Assembly: GCA_946061495.1 (NCBI GenBank) | Contig: CAMGSV010000179.1 | Coordinates: 1 to 5,146, forward strand | Reading direction: 5' to 3' | Origin: an uncultured Spirochaetales bacterium | GTDB taxonomy: Bacteria > Spirochaetota > Spirochaetia > Treponematales > Treponemataceae | Length of the DNA stretch: 5,146 nucleotides | In this document: piece by piece, positions 1 through 5,146 of the stretch | Layout: every line of letters begins with the position of its first letter | Numbering within the stretch: position 1 is the first letter of the stretch | The notes under the pieces: generated by a model | Seen by the model: the letters and a program-made list of their open reading frames with translations, nothing else | What the model was told of the DNA's origin: nothing | Databases searched by the model: none | Program-made: the position numbers and the translations under genes

Positions 1-902
1 AGGGTGTCGTTAATCTTTTCCCTGTCGTCATTTATATTCAAATAATAATCAATGAGCCAAAAGTACTTGTTAATCAGCCTCGGTACCAGGGCGGAAACTC
101 CACCGGTGGAAGACTGAATCTCATTCTCCAGGCTCGTGATGTCCCTCTTCAGATTGCTGAATTCTATGGGTCGCAGCGGACGGGTGATGTTGAGGACACC
201 GTACAGCACTCCATAGACTGGTATCCACTCCCGCATCACCCGCTCCGGATACCCATATTGGCGCACCAACTCTATCAGCCTCAGAATCAGCTCCGAGTCC
301 AGGAACAGCAGGTCGATCTTGTCCGCTGCAAGAAAGAATGCCTCCCGGAAAAAAACCTTCGCATAGTTGTCCTGGCCGCAAAGGGCATAACAGTCCGCCA
401 TTTCCGCCAAGATGGGGGCGGCATCCTCCCGCCTGGTGATGTTGTCCAGCAGGGCATTTGCCTCACGCAGATGATCCAATGCCACCTCGAAGGAACCCAG
501 CTGCTTGTGGCAGAAGGCGGCCTTCCTATAAGCCTCCGCCCGCTGGAGCTGCTGGGAATCGTCCAAGTGCTGCTGGTAGTTTCCCAATGCCAGGGTGAAC
601 ACACCTTGCCGCAGGGCATAGATGCTGGTGTCGTAGCTGTAATCCACCATCCCAGCAATGCTCGTAACAAAATTCTTCCATCCTTCGATGATGCGTTCGC
701 CCTTGTCGAAAGGGATGGTGAGTTTGTCTGCCGCGTTCAACTCTTCCTTCCAGAAGCTGGCGCAGCGGATGGTGAACAATATCTCTTTGTTGTCCAGGTC
801 ATCCGCAAGGGCATCTTCAAGAAGGGGTTTTGCCATGGCGGGATTGCCCTCTCTCAGAAGTTCGTATGCCCGGCTCAGTCCGTGATTTTGCTGGGTACTC
901 AT
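1..902 (-). CDS. TPR-like helical protein, 3' end cut by the window edge
   Basis: This frame is open from the ATG at 902-900 to the left edge: 300 codons plus 2 nt with no stop, so the C-terminus lies outside the window. There is no signal peptide or membrane segment, so it is probably cytoplasmic. The protein is almost all helical, with TPR-like helix pairs at about residues 9-38 (LSRAYELLREG, then AKPLLEDAL), 94-113, 121-154 (RAEAYRKAAFCHKQLGSF, then ALDHLREANALL) and 162-195 (AEMADCYALCGQ, then AKVFFREAFF). TPR domains bind other proteins; no enzymatic motif is visible. The start at 902 keeps the first TPR helix intact. A later Met at codon 23 has a purine-rich stretch before it (GAGAGAGGG) but would cut that helix in half. 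No Shine-Dalgarno sequence precedes 902, and a good promoter lies just upstream. The gene is divergent from rpe. Exact function is not recognised. Confidence 0.88.
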   Translation of the reverse strand, partial: MSTQQNHGLSRAYELLREGNPAMAKPLLEDALADDLDNKEILFTIRCASFWKEELNAADKLTIPFDKGERIIEGWKNFVTSIAGMVDYSYDTSIYALRQGVFTLALGNYQQHLDDSQQLQRAEAYRKAAFCHKQLGSFEVALDHLREANALLDNITRREDAAPILAEMADCYALCGQDNYAKVFFREAFFLAADKIDLLFLDSELILRLIELVRQYGYPERVMREWIPVYGVLYGVLNITRPLRPIEFSNLKRDITSLENEIQSSTGGVSALVPRLINKYFWLIDYYLNINDDREKINDT

Positions 903-916
903 AACTACATCTTATT

Positions 917-944
917 ATTATACAAAAAAAAACTCTTTAGTCAA
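917..944 (-). promoter_or_regulatory. Sigma70-type promoter of the leftward TPR gene
   Basis: On the minus strand there is a TTGACT -35 box (944-939), a 16-bp spacer and a perfect TATAAT -10 box (922-917), with an A/T-rich spacer. The expected transcription start is near 910, only about 8 nt before the ATG at 902. The mRNA leader would then be too short for a normal ribosome binding site. The boxes are read directly; their activity is inferred. Confidence 0.7.
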
Positions 945-1138
945 TTGCAGTTTTTTAAAAAGCGGGGTGTATTTATAGTATGATTTGATATGGTAAGTCA
1001 AGATGTTGTCGGCCCGTTTTCCGTTTTTTTTATAAAAAGATTGCACGGAAGCTCATGTTTTTGACAGAAATTGTTCTTTCGGAGAGATAAAAATTGAAGA
1101 ATGGAGATTTCCTGTCTGACGAACCAAAGAAAAATCTA

Positions 1139-1167
1139 TTTACACATTCAATATCATTTGCTACTAT
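1139..1167 (+). promoter_or_regulatory. Candidate sigma70-type promoter of rpe
   Basis: TTTACA (1139-1144) and TACTAT (1162-1167) are separated by exactly 17 bp, each matching 5 of 6 consensus bases. The predicted transcription start is near 1174, three bases before the rpe ATG, which would give an essentially leaderless mRNA. This fits the lack of any Shine-Dalgarno sequence before the ATG. In AT-rich DNA such matches can arise by chance. A weaker alternative (TTGACA at 1061 with GATAAA at 1086, 19-bp spacer) would give a leader of about 80 nt. Confidence 0.5.
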
Positions 1168-1176
1168 ATCTACCCG

Positions 1177-1824
1177 ATGGCTTCTTCAAAATCAGAAAAC
1201 AGATCAGTATTGCTGGCTCCCTCCCTTCTTTCTGCGGATTTTTTTTCATTGAAGGAATCCTTCGAATATATGGAAGAAAAGGGTGCCGATTGGGTTCATA
1301 TCGATGTGATGGACGGAACCTTTGTCCCCCAGATAACCTTCGGACAGCCCGTTGTGAAGGCGCTGCGCCCCCACTCATCCCTGCCCTTTGACGTTCACCT
1401 GATGGTGGAGCATCCCGAGACCCAGCTGGAGAGTTTTGCTGCCGCTGGTGCCGATTATATCACGGTTCATTGGGAGGCAACAGTTCATCATCACCGTGTT
1501 ATGGCTGCAATTCACCAGCTGGGAAAGAAGGCTGGCATCTCCATTGTACCTTCCATTCCCGTCAGCGCCATAGAGGAGATTCTCCCCTATGTGGACCTGG
1601 TGCTGGTGATGACGGTGAACCCAGGCTTTGGTGGACAGGAATTCATTCCTCGGGCAGCGGAGAAAATTTCCCGGCTGAAAAAGCTGCGGGAAGAGCATGG
1701 GTATAGCTACCTCATTTCCGTGGATGGTGGAATAAATACAGAAACTGCACGTTTTGTAACTGATAAAGGTGCCGATATATTAGTATCGGGATCGTCATTT
1801 TTTAGTGGTTCCTTGGTTTTGTGA
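1177..1824 (+). CDS. rpe: Ribulose-phosphate 3-epimerase, short C-terminus
   Basis: This enzyme interconverts D-ribulose 5-phosphate and D-xylulose 5-phosphate in the cytoplasmic pentose phosphate pathway. It is a metal-dependent TIM barrel. Family signatures are clear and in order: LAPSLLSADF (13-22), VHIDVMDGTFVP (40-51), FDVHLMV (71-77), GADYITVH (91-98), MTVNPGFGGQEF (145-156), VDGGI (182-186) and VSGSSFF (203-209). By family knowledge the metal and catalytic residues are H41, D43, H74 and D183, all present, so the active site looks intact. Oddities: the usual NPxTP loop reads VPSIP (124-128), and the protein stops six residues after GSSFF, where relatives such as E. coli Rpe continue for roughly 20 more and form the last barrel helix. 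The ATG at 1177 is the only reasonable start: an in-frame TGA lies at 1117 and no ATG falls between. No Shine-Dalgarno sequence precedes it. It is the first gene of a rightward, probably co-transcribed block. Confidence 0.95.
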   Translation: MASSKSENRSVLLAPSLLSADFFSLKESFEYMEEKGADWVHIDVMDGTFVPQITFGQPVVKALRPHSSLPFDVHLMVEHPETQLESFAAAGADYITVHWEATVHHHRVMAAIHQLGKKAGISIVPSIPVSAIEEILPYVDLVLVMTVNPGFGGQEFIPRAAEKISRLKKLREEHGYSYLISVDGGINTETARFVTDKGADILVSGSSFFSGSLVL

Positions 1825-1833
1825 TTTTAAATG

Positions 1834-1842
1834 GGAGAAAGG
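1834..1842 (+). promoter_or_regulatory. Ribosome binding site that sets the start at 1852
   Basis: GGAGAAAGG lies 9 nt before the ATG at 1852. The in-frame ATG at 1831 overlaps this purine run and has none of its own; starting there would also put seven extra residues (MGERCLI) in front of a standard signal peptide. The start at 1852 is therefore preferred. Confidence 0.7.
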
Positions 1843-1851
1843 TGCCTTATT

Positions 1852-2886
1852 ATGAAAAGAGGAGTATTTCTGGCAGTGTTTCTGTGTCTTTTGTTCTGTT
1901 TGCCAGTTACTGGACTCTGGGCGAGGAGTACAGACGAGCAGAATCTTGCGACACTTCAAGGATATGAGGCTTTCCGTGACGGCGACTGGGTGTCTGCCCT
2001 GTTCTTTTTACGGAAGGCAGTGGGATATGGCAATGCCAGCCAGGAATCCTGGTATCTGTTGATATTGTCCGAGATGTACGGCCAGGAGTACGAGGCCGCA
2101 GCAAAGGATTGTCAGCAGTACATGAAGCTGTTTCCGGAGGGTAGTTTTTATCCCCTGGTGAAGTATCAGTACGGCAGGGCCTTGTATTGCTCTGGCCTGT
2201 ATCAGGAGACCATAGCACAGTTCTCTGAATTCTGCCATACCTATCCCTCCAGTGAATTCTACCCTTCTGCAGTCTTCTATATCGCAGAGTCGTTCTTCAA
2301 TGAGTACAATTATAGCTCCGCCAAGTCCCTGTATCAGCGGCTGGTGGAGGATTTTCCTTCTGCGGAGCGGACTCCTGAGGCTCGTGACCGTCTGCTGATG
2401 ATTGCCCAGGCGGAGCGGGAGGAAAAGCTGCTCTATCTGCTTCGTGTCACGGGGGAGGAGTATTTGGCCGCTAAGGAGGACTACGAGAAGCAGCTCCGTC
2501 AGTACCAGTCGGAGGACTCTATGGGGTTGCAGGACCAGCTTTCCAAGAGTTTCTCCGACATAAAAGTTATGCGTTCCACGGTGGAGGAGCTGCAGGGGCA
2601 GAATGCGGAGCAGGCTCGTCGTATCGCCCAGCTGGAGGAGGAGAATAAGTACCTTCAGATTTCTGCTGGAGAGGCCCGACGCTTAGCCACAGATTTGGCC
2701 ACTGCCGCTCCTGCGGTCACTGAGCAGCCAGAGGAGACGACCGCTGTTCCCTCCTTCGGGGAGCCTGTGAAGGAAGAGGGGGCCATGGGGATGGTTGTTC
2801 GTTATCCTGAGCTGGAGGTGCTACGAGCCAAGGCTGCCGAGCTCCAGAGGTTGCTGGAGGAAAAGTCTATTGGAGAGGAAAAATGA
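1852..2886 (+). CDS. Exported TPR and coiled-coil protein, probably periplasmic
   Basis: This 344-residue protein opens with a Sec signal peptide: MKR, a hydrophobic stretch (5-20), then likely cleavage after LWA (residue 24). C12 and C16 do not sit in a convincing lipobox (F precedes C16), so a soluble periplasmic protein is more likely than a lipoprotein, although spirochaete lipoboxes are loose. Residues 33-172 hold about four TPR-like repeats, the last ones resembling BamD/CpoB-type repeats (YYIAESFFN-like at 143-150, SLYQRLVEDFPSA at 159-171). A long charged coiled coil follows (about 185-280, with QLEEENKYLQ), then a Pro/Glu-rich linker (285-312) and a final amphipathic helix (319-338). 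CpoB has its coiled coil before the TPRs; here the order is reversed. The gene lies 27 nt after rpe and overlaps the next gene by 4 nt, so it is probably translationally coupled to it. The exact family is not recognised. A scaffold or adaptor role in the envelope is inferred. Confidence 0.85.
   Translation: MKRGVFLAVFLCLLFCLPVTGLWARSTDEQNLATLQGYEAFRDGDWVSALFFLRKAVGYGNASQESWYLLILSEMYGQEYEAAAKDCQQYMKLFPEGSFYPLVKYQYGRALYCSGLYQETIAQFSEFCHTYPSSEFYPSAVFYIAESFFNEYNYSSAKSLYQRLVEDFPSAERTPEARDRLLMIAQAEREEKLLYLLRVTGEEYLAAKEDYEKQLRQYQSEDSMGLQDQLSKSFSDIKVMRSTVEELQGQNAEQARRIAQLEEENKYLQISAGEARRLATDLATAAPAVTEQPEETTAVPSFGEPVKEEGAMGMVVRYPELEVLRAKAAELQRLLEEKSIGEEK
2872..2878 (+). promoter_or_regulatory. Ribosome binding site inside the end of the upstream gene
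   Basis: GGAGAGG lies 4 nt before the ATG at 2883 and 7 nt before a second, adjacent in-frame ATG at 2886. The spacing favours the second ATG, while the first forms an ATGA overlap with the upstream stop. The two choices differ by one Met in the signal peptide. Confidence 0.6.
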
Positions 2887-3962
2887 TGCGACAGTTTAAG
2901 ATAGCTTCATCGTTGCTTGTTGTCCTGTTTATGACAGCTACCATTGCCGCCACTACGCTGGAAAAGCAGGTGGGGGATTTTCTCCTGCAGGTGTCTGATG
3001 ATGGTGGTGCTTTCAACATTAAGTATAATCCCCCGTCATCCTCCAACGCCACGAATTTCTTTGTGTCCCATGATGATTTTGCCTCTACTTATTTCAGCGT
3101 GATGCTTGATGATGTGATTTATCGGCTGCGTCGCAGCTCCGTTTCCACCATCCGGCTTTTGGAAGAGGAGCATGGGGCTGGCCTCCGATTAGGTATCAAA
3201 GATAAGCTGAATGTCAACATGATTTTTTCTTTTGCTCCCCAGTTTTCTGGCGATGGACAGGGGGCGGTGAAGGTGGAGATTGTGATGGAGAACATCTCCG
3301 CTGAAACAAGGAAGGTAGCCTTGAAGGGGGTTTTCGATACCCTGTTAGGCGAGAATTCCGGCGTTCACTTTGTAACCGCACGGTTCCCCTATGTCAGCAC
3401 CGAATCCAGCTTTTTGGATATGGCGGATTTGCAGTGGGTGCGTTCCTCCAATGGAAACGAGTCCGTCCAGTTCCTTTTTGACGGAAATGGAATTACTTCT
3501 CCCCGCATGGTTGCCTTGGCAAACAAGGACCTGTTGACAGGGGATATTTGGACTCCGGTCATCAAGGATGGACGGACCTTCAATTCCGTTTTTTCCTACA
3601 ATAACTCTGCTGTCTGCGCTTTGTGGGAGCCAATGATTTTGACTCCTTCCACCTCAGGTACCATCACCTTCTACATTACCTTTGCCTCTAGGGCGAAGAT
3701 TCCACCCACCGCCCAGTTTTTGGGTGCCAAGGGCAGTCTCGTCAGCGGGGATGATTATGACAAGATTACCTATTCCGATGCCTCGGGAGTTGTGTATACC
3801 GTTGGTGACCTTACGGATACCATGCTGAACAGGCGGTACATAGAAGACTTGCTGAACCGTATCAGGAAGCTTGAGGAAGATCCTGAGCACATTGACAGAA
3901 ATGAACTGCTGCGACTCAACGCCGAGTTGGATGCCATCCTAGAAAAAATAAGGCGGCTGTAG
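2883..3962 (+). CDS. Exported beta-rich protein with helical C-terminal tail, function unknown
   Basis: This 359-residue protein (358 if the ATG at 2886 is used) has a Sec signal peptide: MMRQFK, a hydrophobic core (7-19) and likely cleavage near TIAA (about residues 22-23). There is no lipobox Cys. The body (25-310) alternates short hydrophobic strands with Gly/Asn/Ser turns, typical of a beta sandwich. Examples are VKVEIVMENIS (129-139) followed by VALKGVFDTLLGEN (145-158), and ITFYITFAS (261-269). The stretch D-T-L-L-G-E-N resembles, from memory, a motif in some uncharacterised bacterial beta-sandwich proteins; that is unverified. After 313 the protein becomes helical and highly charged, with heptad-like leucines (YIEDLLNRIRKLEE, then LLRLNAELDAILEKIRRL), broken by DPEHID. 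The overlap of 4 nt with the upstream gene and 3-nt gap to the next point to joint expression and a shared job in the periplasm or at the outer membrane. No catalytic motif is visible. Confidence 0.85.
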   Translation: MMRQFKIASSLLVVLFMTATIAATTLEKQVGDFLLQVSDDGGAFNIKYNPPSSSNATNFFVSHDDFASTYFSVMLDDVIYRLRRSSVSTIRLLEEEHGAGLRLGIKDKLNVNMIFSFAPQFSGDGQGAVKVEIVMENISAETRKVALKGVFDTLLGENSGVHFVTARFPYVSTESSFLDMADLQWVRSSNGNESVQFLFDGNGITSPRMVALANKDLLTGDIWTPVIKDGRTFNSVFSYNNSAVCALWEPMILTPSTSGTITFYITFASRAKIPPTAQFLGAKGSLVSGDDYDKITYSDASGVVYTVGDLTDTMLNRRYIEDLLNRIRKLEEDPEHIDRNELLRLNAELDAILEKIRRL

Positions 3963-3965
3963 TCT

Positions 3966-5075
3966 ATGCCCAAGTCAACTGGACTCCTCAAGACAGCCTA
4001 TCGGCTTCTTCGTGCCAGGAAATTCTTCAAGGTCATTACGTTGCTGGAACCTCATGAGGATGATTATCGTCACAGCGTTGATTTTTACTATTATCTCGGG
4101 ACTGCCTGCCTGTATCAGGATGACAGGGCTGGAGCCAAGAGTTATTTTGACGCTGCAAGGAAAATCACCGTTTCCGATTCTCGTCTCATTCTTGCTCAGG
4201 CGGCCCTTTTCCTGCGACGGGGCGAGATAGATACTGCGGTGGGGTATTACCTTGATGTTTTGGATAGAAATCCAAAGGATCGTCTCGCCCAGCAGGCCTT
4301 GTCTATCATTAAGTCAAAGTCAAAGACTCCCGAGTTGCTTTCTGAATTCATCACTTCTGGCGGAGTGAGGAAGTTTTATCCGCCGCTGGGAATGCACCCC
4401 TTCTTGAAGGTGCTGCTGACGGTGATGGTGGTGGCAGCCGTTGGGTGCTCAGGTTTTTACTTTGCCAAGCTGCAGCGAACCCTCAATCCTGTCCAACCCC
4501 GGGCGGATTTGTCTGCCTTCATGCTTTCCGTGGACCAGCGGAACAATGCCCTGCAGGAGGATTTGTCGGGAGATACCTACCGCTACATCCTCACCGCCCG
4601 CCAGGTGAACGAGGCCTACGATGCCGCCCGGAATTTGTTCCAACAGCATCGGGACAATGCCGCCCAGATCGAGATCAACAGGATTCTCCATTCCAACGCC
4701 TCCAAGGCCATCCAACAGAACGCACGGATGCTGATGCAGTATATGAAGGAGCCTACCTTCGATTCCTTTACTGACAACATCCCGTACCTGGATGTGGCCA
4801 AAGATCCCTATCTCTATATGGACTGCTGGGTTGTATGGCGGGGACGCATTACCAACGCCCAGTCCAGCCACGATGGATTTACCTGTGACCTGCTGGTGGG
4901 CTACGAGAATCTGCTGCGGGTGGAAGGGCTGGTTCCCCTTGTCTTTGACCAGGCCATGGAGATAGACGGCACCTTGCCTCTACAGGTTTTGGGACAGATT
5001 GGTGTCCGTGACGATGGCAAGCTCTATGTGCGGGGCAAGTCCATCTACCAGCCTCGGGATGGCAGCGGCTTTTAG
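3966..5075 (+). CDS. Inner-membrane protein: cytoplasmic TPR, one membrane helix, outer C-terminal domain
   Basis: This protein has 369 residues and no cleavable signal. Residues 5-118 form TPR-like helix pairs (AYRLLRARKFFKVITLLEP; YYYLGTACLYQDDRAGAKSYFDAARK; LAQAALFLRRGEIDTAVGYYLDVLDRNP, in consecutive pieces). One membrane helix spans about 146-167 (LLTVMVVAAVGCSGFYF), preceded by basic residues, so the TPR part is probably cytoplasmic and the C-terminal half periplasmic. Residues 183-262 are helical and rich in Gln, Asn and Ala. Residues 284-362 look like a small beta barrel: WVVWRGRITNAQ, FTCDLLVGY, GLVPLVFDQ, LPLQVLGQIG and KLYVRGKSIY follow the strand order of OB-fold (tRNA_anti-like) domains. 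That fold call is an inference. It starts 3 nt after the upstream stop; the only purine run nearby (AAGG at 3950-3953) is weak and 12 nt away, suggesting translation by coupling. Codon use becomes clearly more GC-rich at third positions in the second half. Confidence 0.87.
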   Translation: MPKSTGLLKTAYRLLRARKFFKVITLLEPHEDDYRHSVDFYYYLGTACLYQDDRAGAKSYFDAARKITVSDSRLILAQAALFLRRGEIDTAVGYYLDVLDRNPKDRLAQQALSIIKSKSKTPELLSEFITSGGVRKFYPPLGMHPFLKVLLTVMVVAAVGCSGFYFAKLQRTLNPVQPRADLSAFMLSVDQRNNALQEDLSGDTYRYILTARQVNEAYDAARNLFQQHRDNAAQIEINRILHSNASKAIQQNARMLMQYMKEPTFDSFTDNIPYLDVAKDPYLYMDCWVVWRGRITNAQSSHDGFTCDLLVGYENLLRVEGLVPLVFDQAMEIDGTLPLQVLGQIGVRDDGKLYVRGKSIYQPRDGSGF

Positions 5076-5106
5076 ATTTTCTTTTCAAGCAAATGTCACT
5101 TTTTTG

Positions 5107-5135
5107 TTGAAATTAATTCAATAAAAAATAATAAT
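5107..5135 (+). promoter_or_regulatory. Possible promoter for the next rightward gene
   Basis: TTGAAA (5107-5112), a 17-bp spacer and AATAAT (5130-5135) each match 5 of 6 consensus bases. The whole 71-nt tail after the last gene is AT-rich, so a chance match is quite possible, and the following gene is outside the window. Confidence 0.25.
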
Positions 5136-5146
5136 ATTTTTCAGAA

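Larger units (their letters stand above)
903..1176. other. Divergent intergenic region between the leftward TPR gene and rpe
   Basis: These 274 bp are AT-rich, with several A and T tracts (for example around 924-932, 951-960 and 1024-1035). They hold the leftward promoter at 917-944 and the rightward candidate at 1139-1167. I see no convincing small gene, RNA gene, riboswitch or terminator. A short inverted repeat AGAA-N4-TTCT lies at 1066-1077, but it is too small to call an operator. Confidence 0.6.

Noticed and set aside
258..983. A 241-codon rightward frame opposite the leftward TPR gene
   Set aside because: It is antisense to a clear TPR-like protein with its own promoter, shows no domain, and extends into the promoter region with a low-complexity end.
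1010..1031. CGG...CCG followed by eight T residues, terminator-like
   Set aside because: The stem is only 3 bp, and no rightward gene ends upstream of it.
1061..1091. TTGACA with GATAAA as the main rpe promoter
   Set aside because: The spacer is 19 bp and the -10 box matches 4 of 6; the candidate at 1139-1167 is better. It could still be a secondary promoter.
1101..1391. A 96-residue frame starting before rpe, as a possible leader gene
   Set aside because: Most of it is the shifted frame of rpe, its composition is not protein-like, and the purine run lies 14 nt from its start.
1885..1899. C12/C16 in the exported TPR protein as a lipoprotein cysteine
   Set aside because: The residues before each Cys (VFL and LLF) do not fit a lipobox, since a bulky residue sits at -1; a type I cleavage after LWA is more likely.
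4449..4871. A 140-codon leftward frame inside the membrane TPR gene
   Set aside because: It is a shadow of the rightward gene, rich in Gly and Ile from reversed codons, with no start signals.
5083..5112. Hairpin after the last gene (TTTCAA, bulged G, CAAA pairing with TTTGTTGAAA) as a terminator
   Set aside because: The stem has only two G-C pairs and is not followed by a T tract on either strand, so it is not a convincing intrinsic terminator.

Overview
The window looks like a chromosomal segment from a Gram-negative, probably spirochaetal (Treponema-like) bacterium. This rests on an impression of the protein families: soluble and exported TPR proteins, and small envelope proteins with no clear match in model bacteria. 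Base composition is moderate in the genes and AT-rich between them. The taxonomic call is an inference and should be held loosely. There are no RNA genes, insertion sequences, CRISPR arrays or phage genes.

Layout. On the left, a leftward gene runs off the edge: complement(<1..902) is open for 300 codons and encodes a cytoplasmic TPR-like helical protein. A 274-bp AT-rich divergent intergenic region (903-1176) carries a good sigma70-type promoter for that gene and a second one pointing right. The rightward block is tightly packed: rpe (ribulose-phosphate 3-epimerase, 1177-1824); an exported TPR/coiled-coil protein (1852-2886); an exported beta-rich protein with a helical tail (2883-3962), overlapping its neighbour by 4 nt; and a membrane-anchored TPR protein with a possible OB-fold-like domain outside the membrane (3966-5075). 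The last 71 nt are AT-rich and hold at most a weak promoter for the next gene.

How the genes may work together. Only rpe has a secure biochemical role, in the pentose phosphate pathway. The three genes after it read as a compact envelope module: a periplasmic TPR/coiled-coil protein, a periplasmic beta-sandwich-like protein with a coiled-coil-like end, and an inner-membrane protein whose TPR domain faces the cytoplasm and whose C-terminal domain faces the periplasm. Gaps of -4 and +3 nt imply co-translation. I infer that they form or support one envelope complex, but nothing in the sequence gives the function.

Most worth checking: the early end of Rpe, which lacks the usual last helix; the near-leaderless promoter geometry of both divergent genes; and the three-gene envelope module.
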